From Falsiroseomonas sp051433165 (GTDB lineage: Bacteria > Pseudomonadota > Alphaproteobacteria > Acetobacterales > Acetobacteraceae), in contig NZ_JBHMFS010000011.1 of assembly GCF_051433165.1 (NCBI RefSeq), positions 62,001 through 126,000 of the forward strand: a DNA stretch of 64,000 nt. Reading direction: 5' to 3'. The position numbers and the translations under genes are program-made. Under the pieces are notes generated by a model, which saw only the letters and a list, made by a program, of their open reading frames with translations, was not told where the DNA came from and ran no database searches. Of the stretch, positions 10,622 through 18,150 are shown piece by piece (position 1 is the stretch's first letter; the number at the start of each line of letters is the position of its first letter).

Positions 10622-11470
10622 TTATGCGGCGTCCTCTCTTGGAATCCGGAACTCGTAGCTGAGTTTGGCCGGCTTGCCTGCCGCCTTGGGCGCATCCCAG
10701 TCCGTCACCAGGCTCGCCTTCACGCCGAACACCGCATCGTCATGCAGATAGGGGTCGCCATCCTTGAAGATGTGCGTGATCAGATCCCGGTAGCCGGGCT
10801 TCTTGATCCAGAAATGCACATGGGTCGGCCGCATCGGGCTGCGGCCCATGGATTCCAGCACGCGGCCCACCGGCCCGTCATGCGGCACCGGGTAGCTGGC
10901 CGGCATCACGGTGGGGAAGGCCAGAAGCCCGTCCGCGCCCGTGATGAAGCGGCCGCGCATGTTGTGTTCGTCGCCGAGCTGGCTGTCGTAGAACCCCTCC
11001 GGCGAGGTGTGCCACACATCCACCTGCGCGCCTTCCAGCGGCTGGCCGGCCTCATCCAGGATGCGGACTTCCACATCCAGCGGTTCCCCCGCCACGCCGG
11101 GCGACATGTTCTGCCCGTTCTGCAGCACCGGCGGATTCTCGCGGTGGAAGGGGCCGAGCACGGTGGTCTCGCTGACGCTGGCATGGGTGCGATGCGCGAT
11201 GGCGTCCACCAGCATCGACACACCGAGAATGTCCGACAGCAGGATCACTTCCTGCCGCTTGTCGTCGCACCAGCGGCCGAGCTCGCTGACGAAGCCGACG
11301 CCCTGTTCCCATTCCTCCGGCGTCAGCTCCACCTCGCGCACGAAGTCATGCACATGTGTCACCAGAGCGGTCATGATCTGGCGGATGCGCGGGCTGGCCT
11401 CGGGCGAGATGCGCGCCAGCACCGCCTCGGTCAGGTTCTCGCTGGTATAGGTGATGTGGCCTTCGGGCAT
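10622..11470 (-). CDS. Intradiol ring-cleavage dioxygenase (catechol/hydroxyquinol 1,2-dioxygenase type)
   Basis: A 282-residue non-haem Fe(III) dioxygenase that opens catechol-type rings between the hydroxyls. The N-terminal helical dimerisation domain (to about 100) is followed by TVLGPFHRENPP. The four iron ligands are Tyr161 (GFYD), Tyr193 (ASYPVP), His217 and His219 (PTHVHFW). The N-terminal domain and length fit catechol or hydroxyquinol 1,2-dioxygenases rather than two-subunit protocatechuate dioxygenase. Which catechol is cleaved cannot be told. It is the second gene of the LacI-linked operon. Confidence 0.93.
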   Translation of the reverse strand: MPEGHITYTSENLTEAVLARISPEASPRIRQIMTALVTHVHDFVREVELTPEEWEQGVGFVSELGRWCDDKRQEVILLSDILGVSMLVDAIAHRTHASVSETTVLGPFHRENPPVLQNGQNMSPGVAGEPLDVEVRILDEAGQPLEGAQVDVWHTSPEGFYDSQLGDEHNMRGRFITGADGLLAFPTVMPASYPVPHDGPVGRVLESMGRSPMRPTHVHFWIKKPGYRDLITHIFKDGDPYLHDDAVFGVKASLVTDWDAPKAAGKPAKLSYEFRIPREDAA

Positions 11471-11531
11471 GTCGGGATCCCTTCTTGCGTGATTCAGACT
11501 TTTCGGTGAGTCCGCCTCAAGTCGTCACGCT

Positions 11532-12563
11532 TTAATCGCCCATGGTCAGCACGACGCGGCCGCGCGTGCCGCGGGCGACGGCGGCATAGGCCTCGGTGCC
11601 CCGGGTCAGGTCATAGGTCTCGGCGATGGCGGGCGCGGGGTAGGCGCCGGATTCGAAGCCGGGGCGCAGCGCCTCCATCATCGGCGCGCAGGCGGCGGCG
11701 CTGCGCTTCAGGCTGTCCACGCCCAGCAGCCGGCATTCGCGGCGGTAGAAGGGGATCAGCTCGAACTTCAGCTGTTCGCCCGGCGTGCCGGCGATGACGA
11801 TCATGCGGCCGCCGAAGGCCAGCGCGCCGAGCGCCGCCTCGGTCAGCGACGGCTTGCCGACGCAATCATACACCACATCCACGCCGCGCGCGCCGGTAGC
11901 GGCTGCGATCTGGGCGGCCACATCATCGCGGTTCACATCGATGAAGCTGGCGGTGGCGTGCCGGGCCGGGCTGTCCGCCGGGGCCTCCCCGCGCACCGCC
12001 GCGATCACCCTGCAGCCGCGCGCCGTGCCGATGCCACAGGCCGCGCCGCCGACGCCACCGGTCGCACCCAGCACCAGCAGCGTCTCCCCCGGTTTGAGCT
12101 GCGCATAGTCCAGCCCGATCCAGGCGGTGACATAGTTCACGCCGACTGCGCCGGCCTCGGCGAAGCTGAGATTGGCCGGCTTGCGCGCGAGTGCCGCCAC
12201 CGGCAGGTGGAGGAAGCGGGCATGGCTGCCATCCCGCGTGAAGCCGATATCGCCGCCGGTGCCCCAGACCTCCGCACCCATCCATTCCGCCGGACCGGCC
12301 ACCACCACGCCCGCGAAGTCACGGCCCGGCGTGCGCGGCGGCACGGTCTGGCGCATGCGGCCGGCGACGTTCTTCACGTCCGAGGGATTCACGGACGCCG
12401 CATGTACCCGCACCAGAGCCTCCGCCGCGCCGGGGCTGCCCACAGGCACATCCTGGCATTCCAGCACCTCCGGCCCGCCAAAGGCGGCGAAGCGGAGCGC
12501 GGGGGCGTGCATCAGGCGGCGGGCAGCAGTGGCCTGTCCCGCATCCGGTGGGGCGTCGTTCAT
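11532..12563 (-). CDS. MDR-family zinc-type alcohol dehydrogenase / quinone oxidoreductase
   Basis: A 343-residue medium-chain dehydrogenase/reductase. The GroES-like N-terminal domain has FGGPEVLECQDVP and HAASVNPSDVKN; the Rossmann motif is GATGGVGGAACGIG near residue 175. The zinc ligands of classical ADHs are absent, so it is closest to NADPH:quinone reductases. It is the first gene of the operon, divergent from lacI-type regulator across two operators. I start at MNDAPP (12563), which has GGATTCG upstream. The substrate is unknown; reduction of maleylacetate or a quinone is only a guess. Confidence 0.9.
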   Translation of the reverse strand: MNDAPPDAGQATAARRLMHAPALRFAAFGGPEVLECQDVPVGSPGAAEALVRVHAASVNPSDVKNVAGRMRQTVPPRTPGRDFAGVVVAGPAEWMGAEVWGTGGDIGFTRDGSHARFLHLPVAALARKPANLSFAEAGAVGVNYVTAWIGLDYAQLKPGETLLVLGATGGVGGAACGIGTARGCRVIAAVRGEAPADSPARHATASFIDVNRDDVAAQIAAATGARGVDVVYDCVGKPSLTEAALGALAFGGRMIVIAGTPGEQLKFELIPFYRRECRLLGVDSLKRSAAACAPMMEALRPGFESGAYPAPAIAETYDLTRGTEAYAAVARGTRGRVVLTMGD

Positions 12564-12626
12564 CGTTGGTCGAATCCTCCGTCGCCGCATCGGTTAAGCT
12601 TCGGCGTGGGGCGGGTCAAGAAAAAT

Positions 12627-12642
12627 CTGCAATCGATTGCAG
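12627..12642. promoter_or_regulatory. LacI-family operator 1
   Basis: A perfect 16-bp palindrome, CTGCAATCGATTGCAG, with the central CG step typical of LacI/GalR operators. It lies between the divergent MDR gene and the LacI-type regulator gene. Its centre is 24 bp from the second site, so two dimers could bind on nearly the same face of the helix. Confidence 0.82.
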
Positions 12643-12651
12643 CGCCCCAGT

Positions 12652-12665
12652 CGCAATCGGTTGCG
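12652..12665. promoter_or_regulatory. LacI-family operator 2
   Basis: CGCAATCGGTTGCG, a palindrome with one mismatch, shares the core GCAATCGNTTGC with operator 1. It ends 14 bp before the regulator's ATG, so binding here should repress the regulator itself as well as the divergent operon. Confidence 0.78.
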
Positions 12666-12679
12666 CTATAGCGGGCCGG

Positions 12680-13735
12680 ATGCAGCCTCCCGCCCCATTG
12701 CCGGTTCCGTCCCGCGCGACCATCGCCGATGTCGCCCGAGAGGCCGGTGTCCATGCCTCCACCGTCTCCCGCGCCCTGAACCCGGCGACGCGCGGCATGG
12801 TGACCGACGCGGTGGCCCAGCGGGTGACGGAGGTGGCGGACCGGTTGGGATGGCGGCCTTCCGCGGTGGCCGCCGGGCTGCGGACGCGCAAATCCCGCAC
12901 CATCGGCATCCTGGTGCCGGACCTGATCAACCCGATCTTCCCGCCCATCCTGCATGCGGTGGAAACCGTGCTGGCGGCGCAGGGCTACGTCACGCTGGTG
13001 GCGAATACGGATAATGACGCGGCGCGCGAATCGCTGCTGATCGAGCGCATGGCGACGCATCTTGTGGATGGGCTGATCCTGGCCTCCGCCGCCGCCGGCA
13101 CCGATGCGCTATCGCTATGTGCTCGCTTCGGCATTCCGGCCGTGCTGATCAACCGGCGCATGCCGGAAGGCGCGGACTGCGCCGCCGTCTCCGCCATCAC
13201 CAATGACGACCTGCACGGCATCGGCCTGGCGGTGGACCACCTGGTGGCGCTCGGGCACCGGCGCATCGCGCATCTGGCCGGGCCGCAGGGTGTCTCCACC
13301 GCACGGGACCGCCGCGCCGGCTTCCTGGAGCGGATGCGCCACCACGGGCTGGCGCCGGTCGCGGTGGTCGATGCGGCCGCCTACACCCGGGATGCGGGCC
13401 GCGCGGCGATGGCGCTCCTGCTGCAGGGGCCGCACTGCACCGCGGTGGCGGTGGCGAACGACATGCTCTGCCTCGGCGTCTATGACGCGATGGAGGCGGC
13501 CGGGCGCCGGGTGGCGGTCGATATCTCCGTCACTGGCTTCAACGACATGCCCTTCGTGGACCGCATCCACCCGGCGCTGACCACCATCCGCATCCAGCAC
13601 GATGCCATGGGCCGCCAGGCGGCCTGCATCCTGCTGGCGGAAATGGCCGATCCGGGCCTCGCGCGCCAGGATATCCGGCTGGCGCCGGAACTGGTCATCC
13701 GCGCCTCCACCGCACCACCCGCAAAGGGCGCCTGA
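12680..13735 (+). CDS. LacI-family transcriptional regulator
   Basis: A 351-residue LacI/GalR repressor. The N-terminal helix-turn-helix reads ATIADVAREAGVHASTVSRA, with hinge region GWRPSAVAAGLRTRKS and the periplasmic-binding-like core beginning TIGILVPDLINPIF. ATG 12680 is chosen: the longer frame upstream reads through the two operators. It presumably senses the substrate of the divergent aromatic operon and releases the GCAATCG(A/G)TTGC operators. The stop overlaps the next ATG (TGATG). Confidence 0.94.
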   Translation: MQPPAPLPVPSRATIADVAREAGVHASTVSRALNPATRGMVTDAVAQRVTEVADRLGWRPSAVAAGLRTRKSRTIGILVPDLINPIFPPILHAVETVLAAQGYVTLVANTDNDAARESLLIERMATHLVDGLILASAAAGTDALSLCARFGIPAVLINRRMPEGADCAAVSAITNDDLHGIGLAVDHLVALGHRRIAHLAGPQGVSTARDRRAGFLERMRHHGLAPVAVVDAAAYTRDAGRAAMALLLQGPHCTAVAVANDMLCLGVYDAMEAAGRRVAVDISVTGFNDMPFVDRIHPALTTIRIQHDAMGRQAACILLAEMADPGLARQDIRLAPELVIRASTAPPAKGA

Positions 13736-14580
13736 TGCCGCTGATCGTCGCCCAGGTTTCGGATGCCCATCTCGGGCCGCGCACCACTGTGTTCCAGGCC
13801 AACATGGCGCGGATCGAACAGGTGCTGCATGCGGCGCCGCCGCAGGCGCTGGTGGCCAGCGGCGACCTGTCGCTGGATGGCGCGGATCGGGATGCGGATC
13901 TGTCCTTCGCCGCGGCCGCCTTTCGCCGCATGGCCGGAAGCGCGCCGCTGCTGGCGATCCCGGGCAACCACGATGTCGGCAGCGACTTACGCACAATGCC
14001 GGGCCAGCCGGTGGATGCGGTGCGGCTGGCGCGCTGGCAGGCGGCGCTCGGCGCCGATCGCTTCGTGCAGGATCTGGACGGGCCGGGCGGGGAGGCCTGG
14101 CGGCTGATCGGCCTGAACACGGAAATCATGGGCACTGGCCTGGCGGAGGAAGTGGCGCAGGCGGCCTGGCTGGTGCAGGCGCTGGCCGGACTCGGCCGCC
14201 GCCGCATCGCCGCCTTCCTGCACAAGCCGGTCTTCTTGAACGGGCCGGAGGATGGCCTGGACCCATGGTCCGTGCCGCCGGAGGCCCGGCCCGCGCTGGC
14301 GCCGCTGCTGGACCATCCGGCGTTGCGGCTGGTTGGCTCCGGCCATCTGCATCTGCACCGTATTGCGCGGCGGGGGGAGGTGGTGTTCGCCTGGGCGCCC
14401 CCGGTCTCCTTCGTCTGCGAGCCGGAGATCCAGCCGGGCCTGCCGGGGGACCGCGTCGGCGGCTTCCTGCGCCACACCCTGCACGCCGATCACGTGGAGA
14501 CCGAATGCGTCTGCCCCGCCGGGCTGCGGGCGCCCTACCTGGAGGAAGTGCGGGCCGAGACCTATCCGCGCCCGACATGA
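13735..14580 (+). CDS. Metallophosphoesterase (Icc/CpdA-like)
   Basis: A 281-residue calcineurin-type phosphoesterase with the metal motifs DAHLG, SGDLSLDG (GD), IPGNHDVG (GNHD) and GSGHLHLH (GHxH). The first motif is SDAH, normal for CpdA-like enzymes. It overlaps the LacI-type gene by one base, an unusual pairing that suggests the phosphoesterase acts on a phosphodiester or nucleotide linked to the regulated pathway, or is merely co-transcribed. CpdA-type cAMP hydrolysis is possible but unproven. Confidence 0.87.
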   Translation: MPLIVAQVSDAHLGPRTTVFQANMARIEQVLHAAPPQALVASGDLSLDGADRDADLSFAAAAFRRMAGSAPLLAIPGNHDVGSDLRTMPGQPVDAVRLARWQAALGADRFVQDLDGPGGEAWRLIGLNTEIMGTGLAEEVAQAAWLVQALAGLGRRRIAAFLHKPVFLNGPEDGLDPWSVPPEARPALAPLLDHPALRLVGSGHLHLHRIARRGEVVFAWAPPVSFVCEPEIQPGLPGDRVGGFLRHTLHADHVETECVCPAGLRAPYLEEVRAETYPRPT

Positions 14581-14609
14581 TTTCGGTTGCGTTTCGAGCA
14601 TGGGGTACA

Positions 14610-14627
14610 CAACCCTGGGTTGGTTTT
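14610..14627 (+). terminator. Weak rho-independent terminator candidate
   Basis: CAACC-CTG-GGTTG followed by GTTTTC, 30 bp after the phosphoesterase stop. The stem is only five pairs, so this is tentative. Confidence 0.3.
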
Positions 14628-14679
14628 CTGTTCATGGCGTGATCGTTAGGATCAACTAAGTTTAATCCCAAAGGGCGCC

Positions 14680-14880
14680 ATGTCGCAGGCTCAAAAGCCG
14701 CGGTCGGAGTTTCTGGGTCTGCACGATCCCTATGGCGATGCGCCAGCCGGGACGCCGGCCCCGCGTCCGCCGCCGGGCCCGCTGGTGACCCGGGAAAAGG
14801 CAGGCGAACTGGCCCGGGCGGCCGGGGCGCTGGCCGCCCTGTTCATCCTCATCGCCCTGATCATCGCCGCGCTGGGCTGA
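14680..14880 (+). CDS. Small single-pass membrane protein, unknown
   Basis: A 66-residue protein with a hydrophilic proline-rich N-terminus (EFLGLHDPYGD, then PAPRPPPGP) and one C-terminal transmembrane helix (AALFILIALIIAALG). No family is recognised. The upstream AAAGGG gives a plausible ribosome-binding site. It ends 2 bp before the convergent dehydrogenase. Tail-anchored topology with the N-terminus in the cytoplasm is likely. Confidence 0.6.
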   Translation: MSQAQKPRSEFLGLHDPYGDAPAGTPAPRPPPGPLVTREKAGELARAAGALAALFILIALIIAALG

Positions 14881-14882
14881 CC

Positions 14883-15785
14883 TCAGCCCTTCGGCTTGTC
14901 GCCGGGCAGGGCAATGCCGGTCAGCGCCTGCCAGACCCTGATGACGAAGCCATCATCGGCCCGGCCATGCCCCATGGCGCTGGCGGCCGTGAACAACTGC
15001 TGGGCCTGGCTGGCCAGCGGCACCGGGTGGTCCAGCCCACGCGCCATCTGCGCCACCAGGCCGAGATCCTTGACGAAGATATTGACCGCGGAGCGCGGCG
15101 CATCGTCGCCGGTCAGCACGCGGGCCATGCGGTTCTCGAACATCCAGCTATTCCCGGCGGCGCTGGTCACCACGTCGTACAGCTTTTGCGGATCGGCGCC
15201 GGCGCGGATGCCAAGTGCCATCGCCTCCGCCGCCACTGCGATGTGTACGCCGGCCAGAAGCTGGTGCACCACCTTCACCGTGGCGCCGATGCCGGGTGCG
15301 TCGCCAAGCTCCCACACCTTGGTGGCCACCGCATCCAGCACCGGCTTCGCCTTGGCGAAGGCAGCTGGGCTGCCCGAGGCCATGACCGTCATCTCCCCCG
15401 TCGCGGCCTTCGCCGCACCGCCGGAGACGGGCGCATCGAGGTAGAGGAACCCCGCCGCTTCCGCCCGCGCCGCCAGGCGGCGCGCATCATCCGGGCCCAT
15501 GGTGGCGGAGGCGATGATGACGGCGCCTGGTGCGAGACGCGCGGCACAGCCTGCCGGGCCGAACAGCGCGGCTTCGGTCTGCGCGGCGTTCACTACCAGC
15601 AGCAGCACCGCCTGCGTCCCGTCCGCGATGGCGTCCGCGCTGGCTGCGACCTGGCCGCCAGCCTGGGTAAAACTGTCGCGCGCGGCTGCCGAAAAATCAC
15701 AGCCCGTGGTCGCAAGCCCTGCCCGCAGGCAGGACAGCGCCGCCCCCATGCCCATGGCCCCAAGGCCGATCACCGCCACCTGCAT
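14883..15785 (-). CDS. 3-hydroxyisobutyrate dehydrogenase-family (beta-hydroxyacid) dehydrogenase
   Basis: A 300-residue NAD(P)-dependent beta-hydroxyacid dehydrogenase. It has the Rossmann start VIGLGAMGMG, the substrate loop DAPVSGG and the catalytic-Lys region KVVHQLLAGVHIA (the family G-x3-K-x2-N motif; here His replaces the usual Asn). This form occurs in L-threonate dehydrogenase (LtnD)-like enzymes. ATG 15785 has AGGGAG at good spacing; an ATG two codons earlier lies too close to it. It is downstream of marR and the microprotein on the same strand. The exact substrate is unknown. Confidence 0.88.
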   Translation of the reverse strand: MQVAVIGLGAMGMGAALSCLRAGLATTGCDFSAAARDSFTQAGGQVAASADAIADGTQAVLLLVVNAAQTEAALFGPAGCAARLAPGAVIIASATMGPDDARRLAARAEAAGFLYLDAPVSGGAAKAATGEMTVMASGSPAAFAKAKPVLDAVATKVWELGDAPGIGATVKVVHQLLAGVHIAVAAEAMALGIRAGADPQKLYDVVTSAAGNSWMFENRMARVLTGDDAPRSAVNIFVKDLGLVAQMARGLDHPVPLASQAQQLFTAASAMGHGRADDGFVIRVWQALTGIALPGDKPKG

Positions 15786-15828
15786 CGTCATCTCTCCCTG
15801 ATCGCGCAAGGCTGGCGGCCTGCGGCGT

Positions 15829-15918
15829 TCAGCGCAAGACGAGTACCAGGATCTGCACCAGGGCGGAGACCACCAGCAGCAGCAGGACGATCTTGGAGAG
15901 GTTGGATATCGGCGGCAT
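15829..15918 (-). CDS. 29-residue single-TM microprotein coupled to marR
   Basis: A very short open frame whose ATG overlaps the MarR stop (TGATG), so it would be translated by re-initiation. The peptide begins MPPISNLSK and continues as an almost uninterrupted run of Leu/Val/Ile residues, with one Gln, ending LVLR. It is long enough for a single membrane helix, with a charged residue at each end. No family is recognised. The case rests on the exact overlap and the membrane-like composition; ribosome profiling or homologues would be needed for proof. Confidence 0.5.
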   Translation of the reverse strand: MPPISNLSKIVLLLLVVSALVQILVLVLR

Positions 15919-16373
15919 CAGCCGGAGATGATCGCGCGCAGCAGCGCCTTCAAGGCGGGGGCTGACTTCGCATGGCGGGCGAGCAGCGCCGCCTCATGCG
16001 CGCGCGCCTCCGCCACAAGCGAATCGGCCAGGGCAGCGCCGGCGGGCGTCAGGGTGATGCGGGTCTGGCGGCCGTGGCGGGCGCGGGCCAGCAGGCCCTC
16101 CGCCTGCATGCGGTCCAGCAGCTTGGACATGGTCGGCTGCTGCATCAGGCAGATCTGCCCGAGTTGCCCGACCGTGGCGCCCTGGTCCGCGCCATGCAGC
16201 GTGGCCAGCACGCGCCAGGCCGGCACCGCCACACCGCGCGCCTTCAGCCGCGCATGGAAGGCCGCGGAGGCCGCATGCGAGGCCTGGGCCAGCAGGGCCA
16301 GCAGGTAGTCCTCGACGAAGCGGGGCTGGGTGGTCACGGCGCGAATATATGACTTTTCATGGATCGACGCCAT
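15918..16373 (-). CDS. MarR-family transcriptional regulator
   Basis: A 151-residue winged-helix regulator with the MarR recognition region GQICLMQQPTMSKLLDRMQAEG and the wing RARHGRQTRITLTPAG. ATG 16373 has AAGG about 8 bp upstream; the open frame continues far upstream as an antisense shadow of the dioxygenase gene. It is divergent from the NicX-like gene with only 37 bp between them, so it probably represses that operon. NicR, the nicotinate-pathway regulator, is also of this family, which supports the pathway idea. Confidence 0.9.
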   Translation of the reverse strand: MASIHEKSYIRAVTTQPRFVEDYLLALLAQASHAASAAFHARLKARGVAVPAWRVLATLHGADQGATVGQLGQICLMQQPTMSKLLDRMQAEGLLARARHGRQTRITLTPAGAALADSLVAEARAHEAALLARHAKSAPALKALLRAIISG

Positions 16374-16410
16374 CGCTAGCCTTGCGGCGGACCCAGGGAG
16401 GGCAGCGGCC

Positions 16411-17448
16411 TTGCGCGACGACCGGATGGAGCCGCACTGGATCGACGCCTTCGAGGCCGTGCTGCGGCTTTGCGCGGCGCAGCCGGGGGAGACGGTGTGC
16501 CTGCTGTCCGAAAGCCAGTCGCGGCGGCTGAACATCGATCTGGCGGAGCTGGCGGCGCACCGCCTGGGCTGCCGGACCTTCCGGCTGGAGGTGCCGACGC
16601 CGCCGCCGACCGCGCCGGTGCCGGTGCGCTCCACCGGGGCATCGCGCGCCCTGGCGGGGCATCCGGCGGTGCTGGCGGCGCTGGGCGCTTCCTCGCTCAT
16701 CCTGGATTTGACGCGGGAGGGGCTGCTGCATGCGCCGGAACTGCGCGGCATCCTGGCCAGCGGTGCGCGGGTGCTGATGGTGAGCGACGAGCATCCGGAT
16801 GTGCTGGAACGCTTGGTTCCCCGCGCGGAGGATGCGGCGCCGGTGAAGGCGGCGGTGAAGCGGCTGCGGGCGGCGCGCGAAATGCGCGTGACCAGCGCGG
16901 CGGGCACCGACCTGACCGTGGCGATGGCGGGTGCGACCACCGCCGGCGTCTGGGGTTTTACGGACCGCCCCGGCACCATCGCGCACTGGCCGGGCGGCGT
17001 GGTGGTGTCCTTCCCCGCCGCGGGCAGCGTGGCGGGTACGCTCGTGCTGGCGCCGGGGGACGCGAACCTGACCTTCAAGCGCTACATCGAGCAGCCGGTG
17101 CGGCTGACCCTGCGCAACGATCATGTGGTGGCGGTGGAGGGCGAGGGCGCCGATGCGCGGATGATGCGCGCGTATCTCGCCGCCTGGGGCGACCCCGCCG
17201 CCTATGCGGTCAGCCATGTCGGCTGGGGGATGAACCCGCGCGCGCGGCGTGAGGGGCTGCTTTTCCACGACCGCCGCGATCTGAACGGCACGGAGCTGCG
17301 CGCGGCGGCCGGCAACTTCCTGTTCTCGACCGGCGCCAATGAGTTCGCCGGCCGCTTCACCGAGGGACATTTCGACATCCCCGTCTTCGGCTGCACCATC
17401 GCCCTGGATGGCGAGGTGGTGGTCCGCGAAGGAGTTTTGGTCGCATGA
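16411..17448 (+). CDS. 2,5-dihydroxypyridine 5,6-dioxygenase-like (NicX family)
   Basis: A 345-residue protein of the NicX/M29-like family, which opens 2,5-dihydroxypyridine to N-formylmaleamate with Fe(II) and O2. The long motifs AGTDLTVAMAG, DRPGTIAHWPGG and SHVGWGMNPRA, and the tail GNFLFSTGAN...GHFDIP, match NicX as I know it. His269, His320 and Asp322 fall where NicX has its iron ligands. I choose the TTG at 16411, preceded by GGGAGG; an ATG at 16426 is the alternative. It heads a run of plus-strand catabolic genes. Members acting as plain aminopeptidases exist, so the substrate is inferred. Confidence 0.85.
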   Translation: MRDDRMEPHWIDAFEAVLRLCAAQPGETVCLLSESQSRRLNIDLAELAAHRLGCRTFRLEVPTPPPTAPVPVRSTGASRALAGHPAVLAALGASSLILDLTREGLLHAPELRGILASGARVLMVSDEHPDVLERLVPRAEDAAPVKAAVKRLRAAREMRVTSAAGTDLTVAMAGATTAGVWGFTDRPGTIAHWPGGVVVSFPAAGSVAGTLVLAPGDANLTFKRYIEQPVRLTLRNDHVVAVEGEGADARMMRAYLAAWGDPAAYAVSHVGWGMNPRARREGLLFHDRRDLNGTELRAAAGNFLFSTGANEFAGRFTEGHFDIPVFGCTIALDGEVVVREGVLVA

Positions 17449-18146
17449 GTATCATCCTGCTGCATGGCATCGGTGGGCCTTCCTGGAACGGCATGGTGCC
17501 GGGCGCCATCGACTGGCCGATGCCGGGTTTCTGCGGCACGGCAGCCCTACCTGAGATGACCTTTCCCGCACTGGCGGACGCGCTGCGGGACGCGCTGGAT
17601 GCGCGCGGGCTGGATCGGGTGACGCTGGTCGGCCATTCGATGGGCGGCATGCTGGCACAGGAATTCGTCGCGCGGTTTCCGGAGCGCGTGGCGAAGCTGG
17701 TGCTGTATGGCACGACGCCGGCCTTCGGCGGCCGCGACCCGTCCTTCGCCGAACAATTCCTGGCCGCACGGCTCGGCCCGCTGGCAGGGCGTAGCATGGA
17801 GCAGGCGGCGTTAGAGCTGATGGCGGGAATGCTGCCGGATACCGCGCCACCGGATGCGACGCCGCGCGCGCTCGCCGCCATGCGCGCAATTCCGGAGGAT
17901 GTGTATCGCGCCACGCTACGCTGCCTCACCACCTTCGATCGCCGTGCCGATCTGCCGAAGATCGCCGTGCCGACGCTGCTGATCGCGGGCGAACGTGACC
18001 AGGCGGCACCATCGAAAACCATGCAGCGCATGGCGGATGCGATTCCCGGCGCGGAATTCGTGCTGATCCCCGGCGCCGGCCACCTGATCCATCTGGAAGC
18101 GCCCGCACCGTTCCTCGCCGCGTTGCTGCCGTTCCTGGAGCGGTGA
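17445..18146 (+). CDS. Alpha/beta hydrolase (possible N-formylmaleamate deformylase)
   Basis: A 233-residue alpha/beta hydrolase with an N-terminal LLHGIGG oxyanion segment and the nucleophile elbow GHSMGG (Ser65). The probable acid is Asp185 (GERDQAAP) and the probable base His213 (GAGHLIH). It overlaps the NicX-like gene by ATGA. In the nicotinate pathway the enzyme after NicX is NicD, also an alpha/beta hydrolase that removes the formyl group. The pairing makes that role attractive, but the protein could equally be a general esterase or enol-lactone hydrolase. Confidence 0.85.
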   Translation: MSIILLHGIGGPSWNGMVPGAIDWPMPGFCGTAALPEMTFPALADALRDALDARGLDRVTLVGHSMGGMLAQEFVARFPERVAKLVLYGTTPAFGGRDPSFAEQFLAARLGPLAGRSMEQAALELMAGMLPDTAPPDATPRALAAMRAIPEDVYRATLRCLTTFDRRADLPKIAVPTLLIAGERDQAAPSKTMQRMADAIPGAEFVLIPGAGHLIHLEAPAPFLAALLPFLER

Positions 18147-18150
18147 GCGC

